This document shows, piece by piece, positions 16,388 through 25,605 of a stretch of DNA of 64,000 nt. This DNA is from G963663525 sp963663525. Its GTDB lineage: Bacteria; Myxococcota_A; SURF-8; G963663525. A program made the position numbers and the translations under genes. The notes under the pieces are model-generated. The model had not been told where the DNA came from. It did no database searches and saw nothing but the letters and a program-made list of their open reading frames with translations. Every line of letters starts with the position of its first letter. Position 1 is the first letter of the stretch. The DNA lies in contig CAXXHC010000004.1 of the NCBI GenBank assembly GCA_963663525.2, forward strand, positions 62,001 to 126,000, given 5' to 3'.

Positions 16388-17957
16388 TGGAAAAAATAAT
16401 CGAGAAACCATTCTGCGCTGTGCGATCTATACACGTAAAAGCACGGATGAGAATCTCGATTCCGATTTCAACAGCCTGGATGCTCAAAGGGAAGCCGCAG
16501 AATTATACATCAAAAGTCAAGCGCACGAAGGATGGATCGTATTGGAAGAACGGTACGACGACGGGGCCTATTCCGGAGCGACCATGGAGCGTCCGGCCTT
16601 GCAACGCCTCATCGAAGATATTGAAAGAGATCGCATCGATATCCTGATCGTCTACAAATTGGACCGCTTATCGCGTTCCCTTGTGGACTTCGCCAAAATG
16701 ATCGAATTTCTGGAAGAACGAAACGTCACTCTGGTTTCCGTCACGCAATCGATCAATACGAAGGACTCGTCGGGACGGCTTTTACTAAACATTCTGCTAA
16801 GTTACGCTCAATTCGAGCGGGAAGTCAGTGCGGAACGCATCCGCGATAAAGTGGCCGGAGCCAAACGTCGGGGCAAATGGATGGGAGGACCGCCACCGCT
16901 TGGTTACGACGTCGATCGGCCCAATAAGCGCCTCGTGATCAACAAATCTGAATTGCCACTCGTTCGCCATATTTTTCGACGGTTTCTGCAATTGGGTTCA
17001 CCGATGGCCTTGATCCAGGAGTTGAACACCAAAGGTCTGACTACCAAGACCTGGACGACGGTGAAGGGCAAGAAGCGAAACGGCGTCCCCTGGAATCGAA
17101 GTCATATCTACTATTTGCTGAAAAATCCCATCTACATCGGTCGCGTGCGTCACAAGGGACAAACCTATGAAGGCGAGCATGAAGCCATCATCGAGAAGTC
17201 TTTATGGGACGAGGTGCAACGGAAATTAGCCGAAAGTTCGCAGGCCAGAGGCAGTGCAAGTCGAAGAAAAACAGAAGCGTTGCTGTCCGGGTTATTGCGT
17301 TGCGGTCATTGCGGAAGTTCCATGGGAATTACATTTACGAAAAAGAAAAATCGAACGTATCGTTACTATCTTTGCATGAAAGCCAACAAATCGGGGTATG
17401 GCACTTGTCCCGTGAAAAGCGTGGCGGCGGGCGAGATGGAGAATGCTGTTTTGCAACAACTTCGCGGGATTTTCCGTTCTCCGGAGATTGTCGCTCAGAC
17501 GCATCGCAGTATCGAGAGAATGGATAAGGAGCATAGGAAGAATCTTGAAGAAGAAAAAGAGCAGTTCGAAAAAGAATTGAATGTGATTCGTGCCGATGCT
17601 TTCAAATTGCTACAAAATGAAACCTCTTTCGCTCGTGACGAATTGGAGAGACTGGAGGTGCAACGTGACGAATTGGAAATTCGAATTCAATCCGTCACGA
17701 AAAAACTCGACTATTTTAGGGAACACTCGGTCACGCTCAAAGAGGTGTCACGAGAGCTTTCGACACTCGACAACATCTGGAAACATCTTTTTCCCAGTGA
17801 ACGGGAACGGATCGTCAAGCTGTTGATCGAGGACATCACGGTATTCGAAAATCGTATCGAACTGGCGCTTCGAACGGAAGGATTGCACAGCATGATCGAT
17901 GAATTGAAAATCAAAGACGAAACGGAGGGCGATTATGGATCGATTCTCAGCCACTGA
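16374..17957 (+). CDS. large serine recombinase (site-specific integrase/resolvase)
   Basis: This 527-residue protein has a serine resolvase N-terminal domain with nucleophile Ser23 in YTRKS, the Arg-rich active-site block (VYKLDRLSRSLVDFAK), and LLSYAQFEREVSAERIRD. A recombinase domain follows (PPLGYDVD, YIGRVRHKGQTYEGEH), then a zinc ribbon (CGHCGSS, with later CPVK) and a coiled coil (residues 375-450). This is the usual large-integrase architecture, which joins attP and attB. It probably inserts and excises the mobile element. No att site can be named from sequence alone. Expression likely depends on the upstream sigma-54 promoter. Confidence 0.9.
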   Translation: MNGCNGKNNRETILRCAIYTRKSTDENLDSDFNSLDAQREAAELYIKSQAHEGWIVLEERYDDGAYSGATMERPALQRLIEDIERDRIDILIVYKLDRLSRSLVDFAKMIEFLEERNVTLVSVTQSINTKDSSGRLLLNILLSYAQFEREVSAERIRDKVAGAKRRGKWMGGPPPLGYDVDRPNKRLVINKSELPLVRHIFRRFLQLGSPMALIQELNTKGLTTKTWTTVKGKKRNGVPWNRSHIYYLLKNPIYIGRVRHKGQTYEGEHEAIIEKSLWDEVQRKLAESSQARGSASRRKTEALLSGLLRCGHCGSSMGITFTKKKNRTYRYYLCMKANKSGYGTCPVKSVAAGEMENAVLQQLRGIFRSPEIVAQTHRSIERMDKEHRKNLEEEKEQFEKELNVIRADAFKLLQNETSFARDELERLEVQRDELEIRIQSVTKKLDYFREHSVTLKEVSRELSTLDNIWKHLFPSERERIVKLLIEDITVFENRIELALRTEGLHSMIDELKIKDETEGDYGSILSH

Positions 17958-18429
17958 TTGCAACGAATATGGAAACGCCAAACCGATCCAAAGTCAGATC
18001 ACCAATCTCGATTCCGATTCGGCGCGATTGGAGGAACGAGACGGTCGCCTGTTGGTCGTCATTCCGATGCAGTTGAAACGGCGCGGCGGTCGCAAGGAAA
18101 TTATTTTGCCGAGCGGCTCCGGAATTGGAAACATACCTGGACCTGGGGAGGACTCCACATCGATTCAGAAGCCTATCGTATTGGCGCTGGCCAAAGCGCA
18201 TTTGTGGAAGGAATTGCTTGAAGAAGGCCAATTTTCCACACTGGCTGAGTTGGCTGATTCCCTTGGTCTCGACCGGGCTTACGTCGGTCGGACGCTCAAT
18301 CTGACACTGCTAGCTCCTGATATCATTCTCGCCATTTTGGATGGTCACGAACCATCCGGACTGTCGCTGGAAAAACTTCGCAAAGCGATTCCGATGGATT
18401 GGGAAGAGCAGCGACGGTGGTTCGAATAG
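17935..18429 (+). CDS. HTH accessory protein of the recombinase module
   Basis: This 164-residue protein overlaps the recombinase end by 23 bp. The N-terminal half has a beta-rich patch (LVVIPMQLKRRGGRKEIILP). The C-terminal half contains a ParB-like helix-turn-helix (ELADSLGLDRAYVGRTLNLT) and ends in a Trp-rich tail. Proteins of this type regularly follow large serine recombinase and DUF2924 genes, so it may be a directionality or regulatory factor. The function is inferred from context only. The following 205 bp, up to the DGR target gene, hold no convincing gene. Confidence 0.6.
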   Translation: MDRFSATDCNEYGNAKPIQSQITNLDSDSARLEERDGRLLVVIPMQLKRRGGRKEIILPSGSGIGNIPGPGEDSTSIQKPIVLALAKAHLWKELLEEGQFSTLAELADSLGLDRAYVGRTLNLTLLAPDIILAILDGHEPSGLSLEKLRKAIPMDWEEQRRWFE

Positions 18430-18634
18430 CCAGACAAGGGAATATCTTCGAAAATATCCTGTTTGTCGTCGAATCGGCAGAAAACGTCGGTTGCGCTTTT
18501 TGCTTTTCATTCGCCGTTTACAGATAAGCTGCCTCATGGTATCTTCGGCATATTGAAAAAGTCGTATCGATTGACCCAAAAGCAATCCAAACGGTAACTC
18601 TTCGAGAGTTGTAGCGTTTCAAAAGAGGAAAACA

Positions 18635-21600
18635 ATGGGAATTTTCAGATGTTTCGTATTTCTATCGCTGATGATGCTATTCCTTGTTTCCTGCTCTTCG
18701 GGAGGCAGCACAGGCAACCCGACAGGCGATAGCGATGCTGCAGAATCCACTGATCAATCTGAAAATGAGATCTCCTCGGAAAGTGAAGAGGAAACTTCTC
18801 AGGGATTGCTTTCCGCCAGCCCGGACGAAATCCGCTTCGGAGCAGTAGTATTAGGCGATACATCCACGGAAACGTTAACATTAACGAATGATGGCAAGGA
18901 AGATTTGACAATTTCCGTGGTGCGGACCAGCGAAGCCACGACACCGGAATTTTCCGTTCAAACCATGTTGCAAGGCGATCAAGCTGTAGAAGTCCCCGTA
19001 GTCCTGGTACCCGGGCAGAATCTAGCCATCAATTTGCAGTATGCCCCTGTAGACGCCGGTTCCGATACCGGGACCTTGCAGATTATTGGAGAAGGCTTCC
19101 AAGGTAATTTATTGGAAATCTCGCTGTTTGCTGATGAAAAAGGCGAATCAGGACTGGATGTTACGCCACGTTTGGAGTTCGGATACGCTGGAAACATCGG
19201 CGAGGAAGAAACGCAATCGCTAACAATTTGGAACCTTCCAGAAGATCCGCAAAGCAATCGAACGCTGCAGGTTACGAAGCTGGAATTGACTCAGGGCAGC
19301 CGTGATTTCGATCTCGATGTGGATACCTGTACAGCGACTTCTCAGCATCCCATTCTTATTGCGCCTGGCCTGAGTCATTCCTGTTCAGTCGTGTTTTCGC
19401 CTAGAGAGGCTGGGGAATTGTCCGGAGCAATCCACATCGAAACCAATGCTAGTGAGGGCGAAGCAAGCGGCGATATCGACTTGTCGGGCCGCTGCGCCCC
19501 ACCCGAAACGGTACTAACTCTCGTAGTGGATCCGCGTGGAGAACCCATACCAGGAGCTAAATTACATCTCTGGAGAGAAGGCGTTGTGATTTCGACCCCG
19601 ACCACGGACAGCCGGGGTCGCGCCATAATCCTTCCCGAAGACGGCGGTCAGATTTTCGTGGCAGACGGCGCAACGTCTCTCCGTGGTGTGTATTCCCGCC
19701 AATATAAACAAGTACTACCGGAAGATGAGGTCTCGGTATTCGTGCTGGACGTGCTGCCTGTTGAGAACTCGCAACCGGTGTCATTGGGTCAGGTGTCGGC
19801 ATCGAATCTTGATGGAGCATTGCTGGCGTTTTCAGAAGATGATGTCCAGCTTCCCGATGGTACAGGGACGACGTTGTACATGGGTGAAGGGCATCCGTCA
19901 GCAGCTCCTTACGATCTGCCTGAAGGCAAAGAATTGGTTCAAATGCTCCATTTCGGTCCGGATGGGACTACTTTTACTCAACCTGCAAAACTGACCTTGC
20001 CGAATTCTTTGGAGTTAGCTCCAGGTGAACAAATCGAATTTCATTCCTTTGACGATACGACTCTGACTTGGGAAAAATCTGCGGTCTTGGAGGTCAGTGC
20101 TGACGGCACAATGCTTGAAACCATCGAAGGTGGTATTTCCCACTTCTCGGCAGGTGGTTTTTTCCAACCGGAAGGCAGTCTGCCAGAGTATACCGTGACG
20201 GGACTAGTCCAAGATGATTTAGAGCAAAACCTCAGTGATATCCGTGTGTTTGCGATGGGAGCACGTGGCCGGATGCTGGACGATACTACCAACGACCAGG
20301 GTAGCTACACAATTTCCGGGATACGAGTGTCCTGTCAAAAGTCTCCGTATTTGACGGTTGCCGCCAGTCGTAACGGAACGTTTTTAGACGACACGCTGAC
20401 CTCGGTAGTAGCGGAAGTCTCGGACGATCCGAGTCAGACCGTGCAGGCTCCTGTCCTGGTACTTCCGAACAACGTAGCCAAAGGCAGCGTGCGAGGAAAG
20501 GCGTTGAGTCCGTTGGGTACGCCAGTGGAGAACGCTCGCGTCACCGTGTATCCCGCATTAGGCTGGGATTTATACGATCAGACGGATGCTCAGGGGCGTT
20601 TCGTCGTCTCATCGGTTCCTGCTGGGACGGCACGAGTGGAGATCAAGCATGACGGTCTTGGATTGTCCAAAGAAATTTCCGGCGAAGTCCCTGAGAATGG
20701 CACGTGGAATCTTGGGATGATAATTCTTGATGAAGTAGCGGATACGGAATCTCCCCGGATGATTTGGAGTATGCCAACGAATGGCCAGGAAAATCTCGTG
20801 GGATTGACGGAAGTTCGAGTTGTCTTCAATGAGACGTTAGATCCGGCGAGTGTGAACGCCACGTTGAAACGAAATCTGGCTGGCGAGACGATTTCCGGTT
20901 CTGTGACGTTGGAAAATGGTACAGCAGTAGTGTTTACGCCGGACGTAAATTTTGAAGATGGCCGAGCCTACAGCTTCACGTTGGGAGCTGGGTTGGCGGA
21001 TCTTTCGGGTAATGCACTTGAAACGGATTTTGTACTGCAATTCCAAACGGTTGCACCGAATTGTCCGGACGCGGAATGCAAGTCGGGAATCTACGTCTGG
21101 GGTACTGAAAGCTGTGGGTACGAAGCTTTGGCTAACGGCACAAGCTGCCGAAATAACCACGGAAGCTGCAATCAAAGCGGCGAATGCATCTGCAACAATG
21201 CGTTCATGACGGCGGATTGCTCGGCGTGTCAGGAGGGGTATATCGACTTTCCCGACTGCCGGGACGACCCCTGCCAGCCCGATCCTTGTAACGAACACGG
21301 CACTTGTGATTCAGCGGATGGAAGTTGTACCTGCGACAACGAATTCATGACGGCGGATTGCGGCGCTTGTGCCTATGGCTACCTCGATTACCCGAACTGC
21401 CGCGAATCACTTTGCATTCCCGATCCTTGCCACGGTCATGGGAGTTGCGATCCTGTGGATGGTAGTTGTACCTGTGACAATGCCTTCATGACGGCAGATT
21501 GCGGCTCTTGCCTTGCCAACTACGGGGGTTGGCCAGATTGTCGTGGTTGTGAATGCACAAGCGGTCCATGTTGTGACGATTGCGTTTACCAAGGGATGGA

Positions 21601-22720
21601 GCACGTTTGCGAGCCGGATGCAGCCTCGGAGTATGGCTGCCCGACTGGGACAAGCTGCGGAGCGGATGTAGGGGTACGTTATCGAGATCGGATGTGTTCT
21701 GGGAGTAGTGCGTCCTGTGAAGGCTCGCTTGGGTCGTGGAAGAGTTGGGAAACAGCGGACTTTTGTGGGGTATCGGAGTACTGTTATCCTGGTGTTGGGA
21801 CCTGCCAGTCTGCGTCTTCTGAGGCTTCTTATGCTTGTTATGGTGGTGATGTGTATTGGTACGACTCCTGCGGAGTTCGTGAGGGTAAGAAGGAAGACTG
21901 CTCCGATTGCGCGTGCTCCGTGGACGCCTGCGTGTTGGATGCTGAGTACTCTTACGATTGCTACGATGATGACGTGTACTGGTATGACTGTTTTGGCGAT
22001 CGTGGTGCGAAAAAGGAGGAATGTGGGGAGGATAGTTGTTCTGGAGGAGAATGTTCCGGGGGCACCTTCCCGGAAGGCTATTGTGACTTCAATCAATGCT
22101 GGTCGGTTCCACCCACGAGCCAGGACGCCTGTTACAACTGGGTAGATCCGTGGGAGGAATTGACCTGCCCCGGCGGGATTCCGGCTTCCTGTGGGGACAA
22201 TCCGGCCACAGCAGGTTGTGGCCAGGACGCCCAGTATGCCGACAATGCCCGAAGTTTCACCTGCTACAACGCTGCCGGAACAGAAACCCCTTGTGCGAAC
22301 CTACCAACGGCCAGTGAAAATGAGGTAGTAGTGGATTCCTTGACGGGCCTGATGTGGCAACGGTGGCTACCGGAAACTTACGACGGTTGCACAGGTGGCG
22401 ATCCGGCGGGATCGCGATGCGAATGGCAGGATGCTATCGATTACTGTGCCACTTTGAATGCAAGTTCCGGCTATGCGGGGCATACCGATTGGCGGTTGCC
22501 AAATCCGCATGAATTGCGAAGCATAGTGGATTACAGCAGAAGTAATCCTTCAATTGACACCACGGCTTTCCCAGGCACGCCATCAAGTTACTTTTGGTCG
22601 TCGTCGTCCCTCGCGGACGGTACAAACGACGCGTGGCGCGTGCACTTCAACTACGGCAGCGTGAACTACCGCTATAAGACGAGCAACTGCAATGCGCGTT
22701 GCGTGTGTGCCGGACCGTGA
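18635..22720 (+). CDS. DGR target 1: surface lipoprotein with variable C-terminal lectin-like domain
   Basis: This is a 1361-residue lipoprotein (signal peptide 1-20, lipobox LVSC). Domains in order: Asp/Glu/Ser-rich linker, two ASH/HYDIN-type Ig-like domains (about 60-290), carboxypeptidase-regulatory-like repeats (about 295-700) around a ZU5-like segment (390-510), an SbsA-type Ig-like domain (705-805), three EGF-like repeats with an NAFMTADCGSC-type motif (845-985), a Cys-rich region, and a DUF1566/Lcl (FGE/C-type-lectin-fold) domain from about 1225. Residues 1320-1361 are variable repeat VR1, changed relative to the template only at adenine positions. Surface display with a diversified binding tip is the likely role, as with known DGR lipoproteins in other bacteria. 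The Shine-Dalgarno is AGAGG. Confidence 0.9.
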   Translation: MGIFRCFVFLSLMMLFLVSCSSGGSTGNPTGDSDAAESTDQSENEISSESEEETSQGLLSASPDEIRFGAVVLGDTSTETLTLTNDGKEDLTISVVRTSEATTPEFSVQTMLQGDQAVEVPVVLVPGQNLAINLQYAPVDAGSDTGTLQIIGEGFQGNLLEISLFADEKGESGLDVTPRLEFGYAGNIGEEETQSLTIWNLPEDPQSNRTLQVTKLELTQGSRDFDLDVDTCTATSQHPILIAPGLSHSCSVVFSPREAGELSGAIHIETNASEGEASGDIDLSGRCAPPETVLTLVVDPRGEPIPGAKLHLWREGVVISTPTTDSRGRAIILPEDGGQIFVADGATSLRGVYSRQYKQVLPEDEVSVFVLDVLPVENSQPVSLGQVSASNLDGALLAFSEDDVQLPDGTGTTLYMGEGHPSAAPYDLPEGKELVQMLHFGPDGTTFTQPAKLTLPNSLELAPGEQIEFHSFDDTTLTWEKSAVLEVSADGTMLETIEGGISHFSAGGFFQPEGSLPEYTVTGLVQDDLEQNLSDIRVFAMGARGRMLDDTTNDQGSYTISGIRVSCQKSPYLTVAASRNGTFLDDTLTSVVAEVSDDPSQTVQAPVLVLPNNVAKGSVRGKALSPLGTPVENARVTVYPALGWDLYDQTDAQGRFVVSSVPAGTARVEIKHDGLGLSKEISGEVPENGTWNLGMIILDEVADTESPRMIWSMPTNGQENLVGLTEVRVVFNETLDPASVNATLKRNLAGETISGSVTLENGTAVVFTPDVNFEDGRAYSFTLGAGLADLSGNALETDFVLQFQTVAPNCPDAECKSGIYVWGTESCGYEALANGTSCRNNHGSCNQSGECICNNAFMTADCSACQEGYIDFPDCRDDPCQPDPCNEHGTCDSADGSCTCDNEFMTADCGACAYGYLDYPNCRESLCIPDPCHGHGSCDPVDGSCTCDNAFMTADCGSCLANYGGWPDCRGCECTSGPCCDDCVYQGMEHVCEPDAASEYGCPTGTSCGADVGVRYRDRMCSGSSASCEGSLGSWKSWETADFCGVSEYCYPGVGTCQSASSEASYACYGGDVYWYDSCGVREGKKEDCSDCACSVDACVLDAEYSYDCYDDDVYWYDCFGDRGAKKEECGEDSCSGGECSGGTFPEGYCDFNQCWSVPPTSQDACYNWVDPWEELTCPGGIPASCGDNPATAGCGQDAQYADNARSFTCYNAAGTETPCANLPTASENEVVVDSLTGLMWQRWLPETYDGCTGGDPAGSRCEWQDAIDYCATLNASSGYAGHTDWRLPNPHELRSIVDYSRSNPSIDTTAFPGTPSSYFWSSSSLADGTNDAWRVHFNYGSVNYRYKTSNCNARCVCAGP

Positions 22721-22722
22721 AG
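22592..22722 (+). repeat. DGR variable repeat VR1
   Basis: This is a 131-bp repeat of the TR at 23407-23537. It begins at TTTTGGTCGTCG and ends just after the target gene's stop. By eye, 20 bases differ from TR and all 20 are adenines in TR. The invariant 3' block GCGCGTTGCGTGTGTGCC is the probable priming/IMH region. It encodes the last 41 residues of target 1. Confidence 0.95.
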
Positions 22723-22761
22723 TGAATGATTTAGTTATTTAGTGATTCGATCATTTTCTTC

Positions 22762-22778
22762 CCCGTGCGAAGCACGGG
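22762..22778 (+). repeat. hairpin downstream of VR1
   Basis: A 7-bp perfect stem (CCCGTGC and GCACGGG) closes a GAA loop, about 40 bp beyond VR1. Similar GC hairpins downstream of VRs are needed for target recognition in studied DGRs. It could also act as a terminator, but no T-run follows. Confidence 0.65.
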
Positions 22779-22854
22779 TCGCTGAAAAATTTTGGAATAA
22801 TGATTTTGGGTTGTGGAATTCCGCAATCCGAAATCAAAAATCGGAAATGAGAAC

Positions 22855-23253
22855 ATGGCAAAATACGAACATTTACCAATTTACAGAAAAGCGATGGAAG
22901 TAACGGTTTTTATAGAAAACACAGTGAAAGGTTTCTCTCGCTTTCATAAGTATTCCATTGGCACACGCATGAGTGAAACGTCTTGGAACGTATTGTCTCT
23001 GGTTGTTAAGGCCAACAACATCCCAGTGAAAGACAGACTCCCGCTATTACGTGATTTGCGGGATACAATTGCAGACTTGAACACAACCCTGACCATTGCG
23101 AAGGAATTGAAGGCATTTGCCAATTTCAATTCCTATCGCCATGCGGCTCGGCTGGTTGTGGATATTGGCAGACAGAGCGAGGGGTGGCTGAAAAGCGCGG
23201 CAGCCGCTTCATCGCCGGAATCATACTCTGATCCGAAAGGAGCCAGATCATGA
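22855..23253 (+). CDS. avd: Avd-like accessory variability determinant, four-helix protein
   Basis: This 132-residue protein starts at ATG 22855, the point where the family-like sequence MAKYEHLPIYRKAMEV begins. An upstream in-frame ATG at 22813 is unlikely. It is basic and all-helical, of the size of Avd proteins, which form a pentameric four-helix barrel that binds the DGR reverse transcriptase and template RNA. Features include the YEHLPIYRKAMEV start, a central DRLPLLRDLRDTIADL, and a C-terminal helix. It sits between VR1 and TR, the usual place in a DGR cassette. The assignment relies on size, helical pattern and position. Confidence 0.85.
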   Translation: MAKYEHLPIYRKAMEVTVFIENTVKGFSRFHKYSIGTRMSETSWNVLSLVVKANNIPVKDRLPLLRDLRDTIADLNTTLTIAKELKAFANFNSYRHAARLVVDIGRQSEGWLKSAAAASSPESYSDPKGARS

Positions 23254-23406
23254 GCGTGCGAACATCTTCACGGTTTTACCCGGAAAGCCCATGTGGCATG
23301 ATTCGAATCCCGTCGTACCCAGCGTGGGATCAGCGGGGGAAAGGGCGGTGTGTTCTTTCTTTGGACGCGAACTAAAAGAATCTCCGTTCTCAATTTCCGG
23401 GACTGG

Positions 23407-23537
23407 TTTTGGTCGTCGTCGTCCAACGCAAACAATACAAACAACGCGTGGAACGTGAACTTCAACAACGGCAACGTGAACAACAACAATAAGACGAACA
23501 ACAACAATGCGCGTTGCGTGTGTGCCGGAACGTGAAG
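23407..23537 (+). repeat. DGR template repeat (TR)
   Basis: A 131-bp adenine-rich repeat lies between avd and the reverse transcriptase gene. It contains 18 AAY codons when read in the frame of the target genes. It starts at TTTTGGTCGTCG like both VRs. It is the non-coding donor whose RNA is copied with errors at A. The 61-codon frame across it is only a reflection of the template and not a gene. Upstream (23254-23406) no gene is seen. Confidence 0.95.
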
Positions 23538-23559
23538 GAAGTGTAGAAAAAAATAAGCC

Positions 23560-25089
23560 ATGTTAACTTCTCGGGAAATCCATTCAGCCTATATTGACTG
23601 CCGTCGTCGCAAGCGTGGGACAATCAATGCCCTGCGCTTTGAGATGAATCTGGCGGAGAATCTGATAAATCTTGAGGAGGAATTGAACGCCAGTGCTTAT
23701 AAGCCCACTCGCTCTGTCTGCTTTGTCAACCTCAAGCCCAAGCCCCGCGAAATCTTCGCCGCCGATTTTCGCGACCGGGTGGTGCATCATCTGTTCATCC
23801 GTGAGATCGAGACATACTGGGAGAAGGTATTCATTCACGATTCATTCGCCTGTCGTCCTGGAAAAGGAACCCACGCGGCGGTGGATCGGCTGGAGCGATT
23901 CGTAAAAAGTATAAGTCGCGGAGGAAGACAACACGCCTGGTTTCTTCAGATCGATATTCGTAATTTCTTCATGAGTATTGATAAACGAATTCTATGGCGA
24001 CTGGTGGATCGCGGTTTACGAAAGCAATTCGATATTCCGCACAGACGACTCCCTTTGTTTTGTAAAAGTTATCGTCGATACACTACGCTGGCCCAATTGG
24101 CCAAATTCCTGATAGAACACGACTCCACCGAATATTACAGCCGAAAATCGTGCGTTACAAAATGGTCGGCAATCGCACCTGAAAAGAGTCTATTCGCCTG
24201 CAAACAAGGAAAAGGTCTGCCTATAGGTAATCTGACCAGCCAGTTTTTCGCCAATATTTATATGAACGAATTCGACCAATTTGTACAGCACGATCTAAAA
24301 GTCCACCACTATATCCGTTACGTGGACGATGCCGTACTGTTGCACGAAGATAAAGCCGTGCTTGAACGATGGTTATTTCAAATCGAGAACTTTTTAAGCG
24401 AGAAGCTCGGTCTTGAATTGAATCCGAAGGCTACCAAACTACGCCCCTTATCGAATGGCATCAATTTTCTGGGCTATATCGTGCATCCCACTCATCGACT
24501 GGTGCGACGGCGTGTTGTGGGAAATTTTGAGGCACGATTGGGAGAATACAGGGATTTGCTAGTTGTTCAGGATGCGGAAACGAGCAACACCGCTTTTCAC
24601 TTTGCACCGGAAACTCTCGAACGTCTCCTGGCTGTACTCAATTCCTATCTGGCTCACTTTGGCAAAGCGTCAAGCCATAATTTGATGGCGGAAATCCTGG
24701 GCGAACATCCATGGCTGTCGAGATATTTCAAAATCGAAAACCACAAAGCGGAGCGAAAATGGAAGCCTCCGCGTGATTTTACGTATCTGGCGACTCAATA
24801 CAAGTGGTTTCGCCGCAACTGGTTGGATGACGTGATTTTGTTTCAGATCGGTAAATATACGGAACTGTTTGGTCGTGATGCCCGTTTTGTCTGTGAAACC
24901 TTTGGCTTTTCACACTTGAAGCCCCGTTTCGGGCGTATGCAGAGGGCCGGAATCCCCTTGGGTATGTCGGATACTTTGACCCAAAGAATCGTGGAGAGTG
25001 GAAGAAATATTCTGCTTGTTCGGGAAACCGGTTATCCACTTTACAAATTGAAGGAAAGATTGCCGTTTCAGCGTTTTGAATCAATGTAA
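23560..25089 (+). CDS. DGR reverse transcriptase
   Basis: This is a 509-residue RT. Motifs: LQIDIRNFF with catalytic Asp132, QGKGLPIGNLTSQ (216-228, the DGR/group II-type motif 4), and RYVDD with Asp256 and Asp257. Thumb-like sequence follows (KLRPLSNGINFLGY). Residues from about 310 to 509 form an extended C-terminus of unknown fold, making it longer than the common 350-420-residue DGR RT. There is no maturase or HNH domain. It lies 23 bp after TR and is flanked by the two VR-bearing genes. It makes mutagenised cDNA from TR RNA, error-prone at adenines, most likely with Avd. Confidence 0.95.
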   Translation: MLTSREIHSAYIDCRRRKRGTINALRFEMNLAENLINLEEELNASAYKPTRSVCFVNLKPKPREIFAADFRDRVVHHLFIREIETYWEKVFIHDSFACRPGKGTHAAVDRLERFVKSISRGGRQHAWFLQIDIRNFFMSIDKRILWRLVDRGLRKQFDIPHRRLPLFCKSYRRYTTLAQLAKFLIEHDSTEYYSRKSCVTKWSAIAPEKSLFACKQGKGLPIGNLTSQFFANIYMNEFDQFVQHDLKVHHYIRYVDDAVLLHEDKAVLERWLFQIENFLSEKLGLELNPKATKLRPLSNGINFLGYIVHPTHRLVRRRVVGNFEARLGEYRDLLVVQDAETSNTAFHFAPETLERLLAVLNSYLAHFGKASSHNLMAEILGEHPWLSRYFKIENHKAERKWKPPRDFTYLATQYKWFRRNWLDDVILFQIGKYTELFGRDARFVCETFGFSHLKPRFGRMQRAGIPLGMSDTLTQRIVESGRNILLVRETGYPLYKLKERLPFQRFESM

Positions 25090-25118
25090 TAGTTAATAAA
25101 AACGAAAGGTTACAAGCA

Positions 25119-25565
25119 ATGAAAGTAAAACCGACAATACCATTTCTCGTATCGACCCTGCTGCTTACCTCCTTGGCCTTTGCCGATGATTCCCGTTTTG
25201 TGGTTACAGAGCCTGTCGGCGGAGAACAAATCGTCACGGATGCCGTAACGGGTCTGATCTGGCAGAAAAGCTATGCAAGCGGCAAGACTTGGCAGCAAGC
25301 GCTAGCCTATTGTGAAGAACTGGATTATGCGAACCGGACAGATTGGCGACTGCCCAACGTTAACGAGTTGGCGAGTCTGATAAACTATGAAATCTATTCT
25401 CCAGCCTCCGATTTCCCGGATATGCCTTCGAGTAGTTTTTGGTCGTCGTCGTCCGACGCAGACGATACAAGCAGCGCGTGGTCCGTGTACTTCCACCACG
25501 GCAGCGTGAACCGCAACGGTAAGACGGGCAGCCCCAGTGCGCGTTGCGTGTGTGCCGGACCGTGA
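25119..25565 (+). CDS. DGR target 2: small secreted DUF1566 protein
   Basis: This 148-residue protein has a signal peptide (1-22, ending SLAFA) and one DUF1566/Lcl domain: GLIWQKSYASGKTWQQAL, NRTDWRLPNVNELASL, and FWSSSSDADDTSSAW. Residues 107-148 are VR2. The Shine-Dalgarno-like GAAAGG is 11 nt before ATG. It is a minimal version of the variable domain of target 1, without a lipobox or surface stalk, so it may be a freely secreted or periplasmic binder. Placed 29 bp after the RT gene, it is likely transcribed with it. The Cys residues near the end (CVC) match those in target 1. Confidence 0.9.
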   Translation: MKVKPTIPFLVSTLLLTSLAFADDSRFVVTEPVGGEQIVTDAVTGLIWQKSYASGKTWQQALAYCEELDYANRTDWRLPNVNELASLINYEIYSPASDFPDMPSSSFWSSSSDADDTSSAWSVYFHHGSVNRNGKTGSPSARCVCAGP

Positions 25566-25567
25566 AG
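25437..25567 (+). repeat. DGR variable repeat VR2
   Basis: This 131-bp repeat corresponds exactly to TR. By eye there are 22 substitutions, all at template adenines. It ends at the stop of target 2, and the following 30 bp are almost identical to the sequence after VR1 (AAGTGAATGATTT). VR1 and VR2 share the ACG-to-CCG change in the last codon. Confidence 0.95.
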
Positions 25568-25605
25568 TGAATGATTTGATGATTTAGTGATTCGATCATT
25601 TTCTT

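Noticed and set aside
23350..23535. 61-codon frame over the template repeat
   Set aside because: It is only the coding image of the TR: Asn-rich because of the AAY codons, no start signal, and it is the donor RNA region.
23560..25089. group II intron or retron RT
   Set aside because: No intron domains, no maturase or HNH region, and TR/VR pairs with adenine-only changes point to a DGR.
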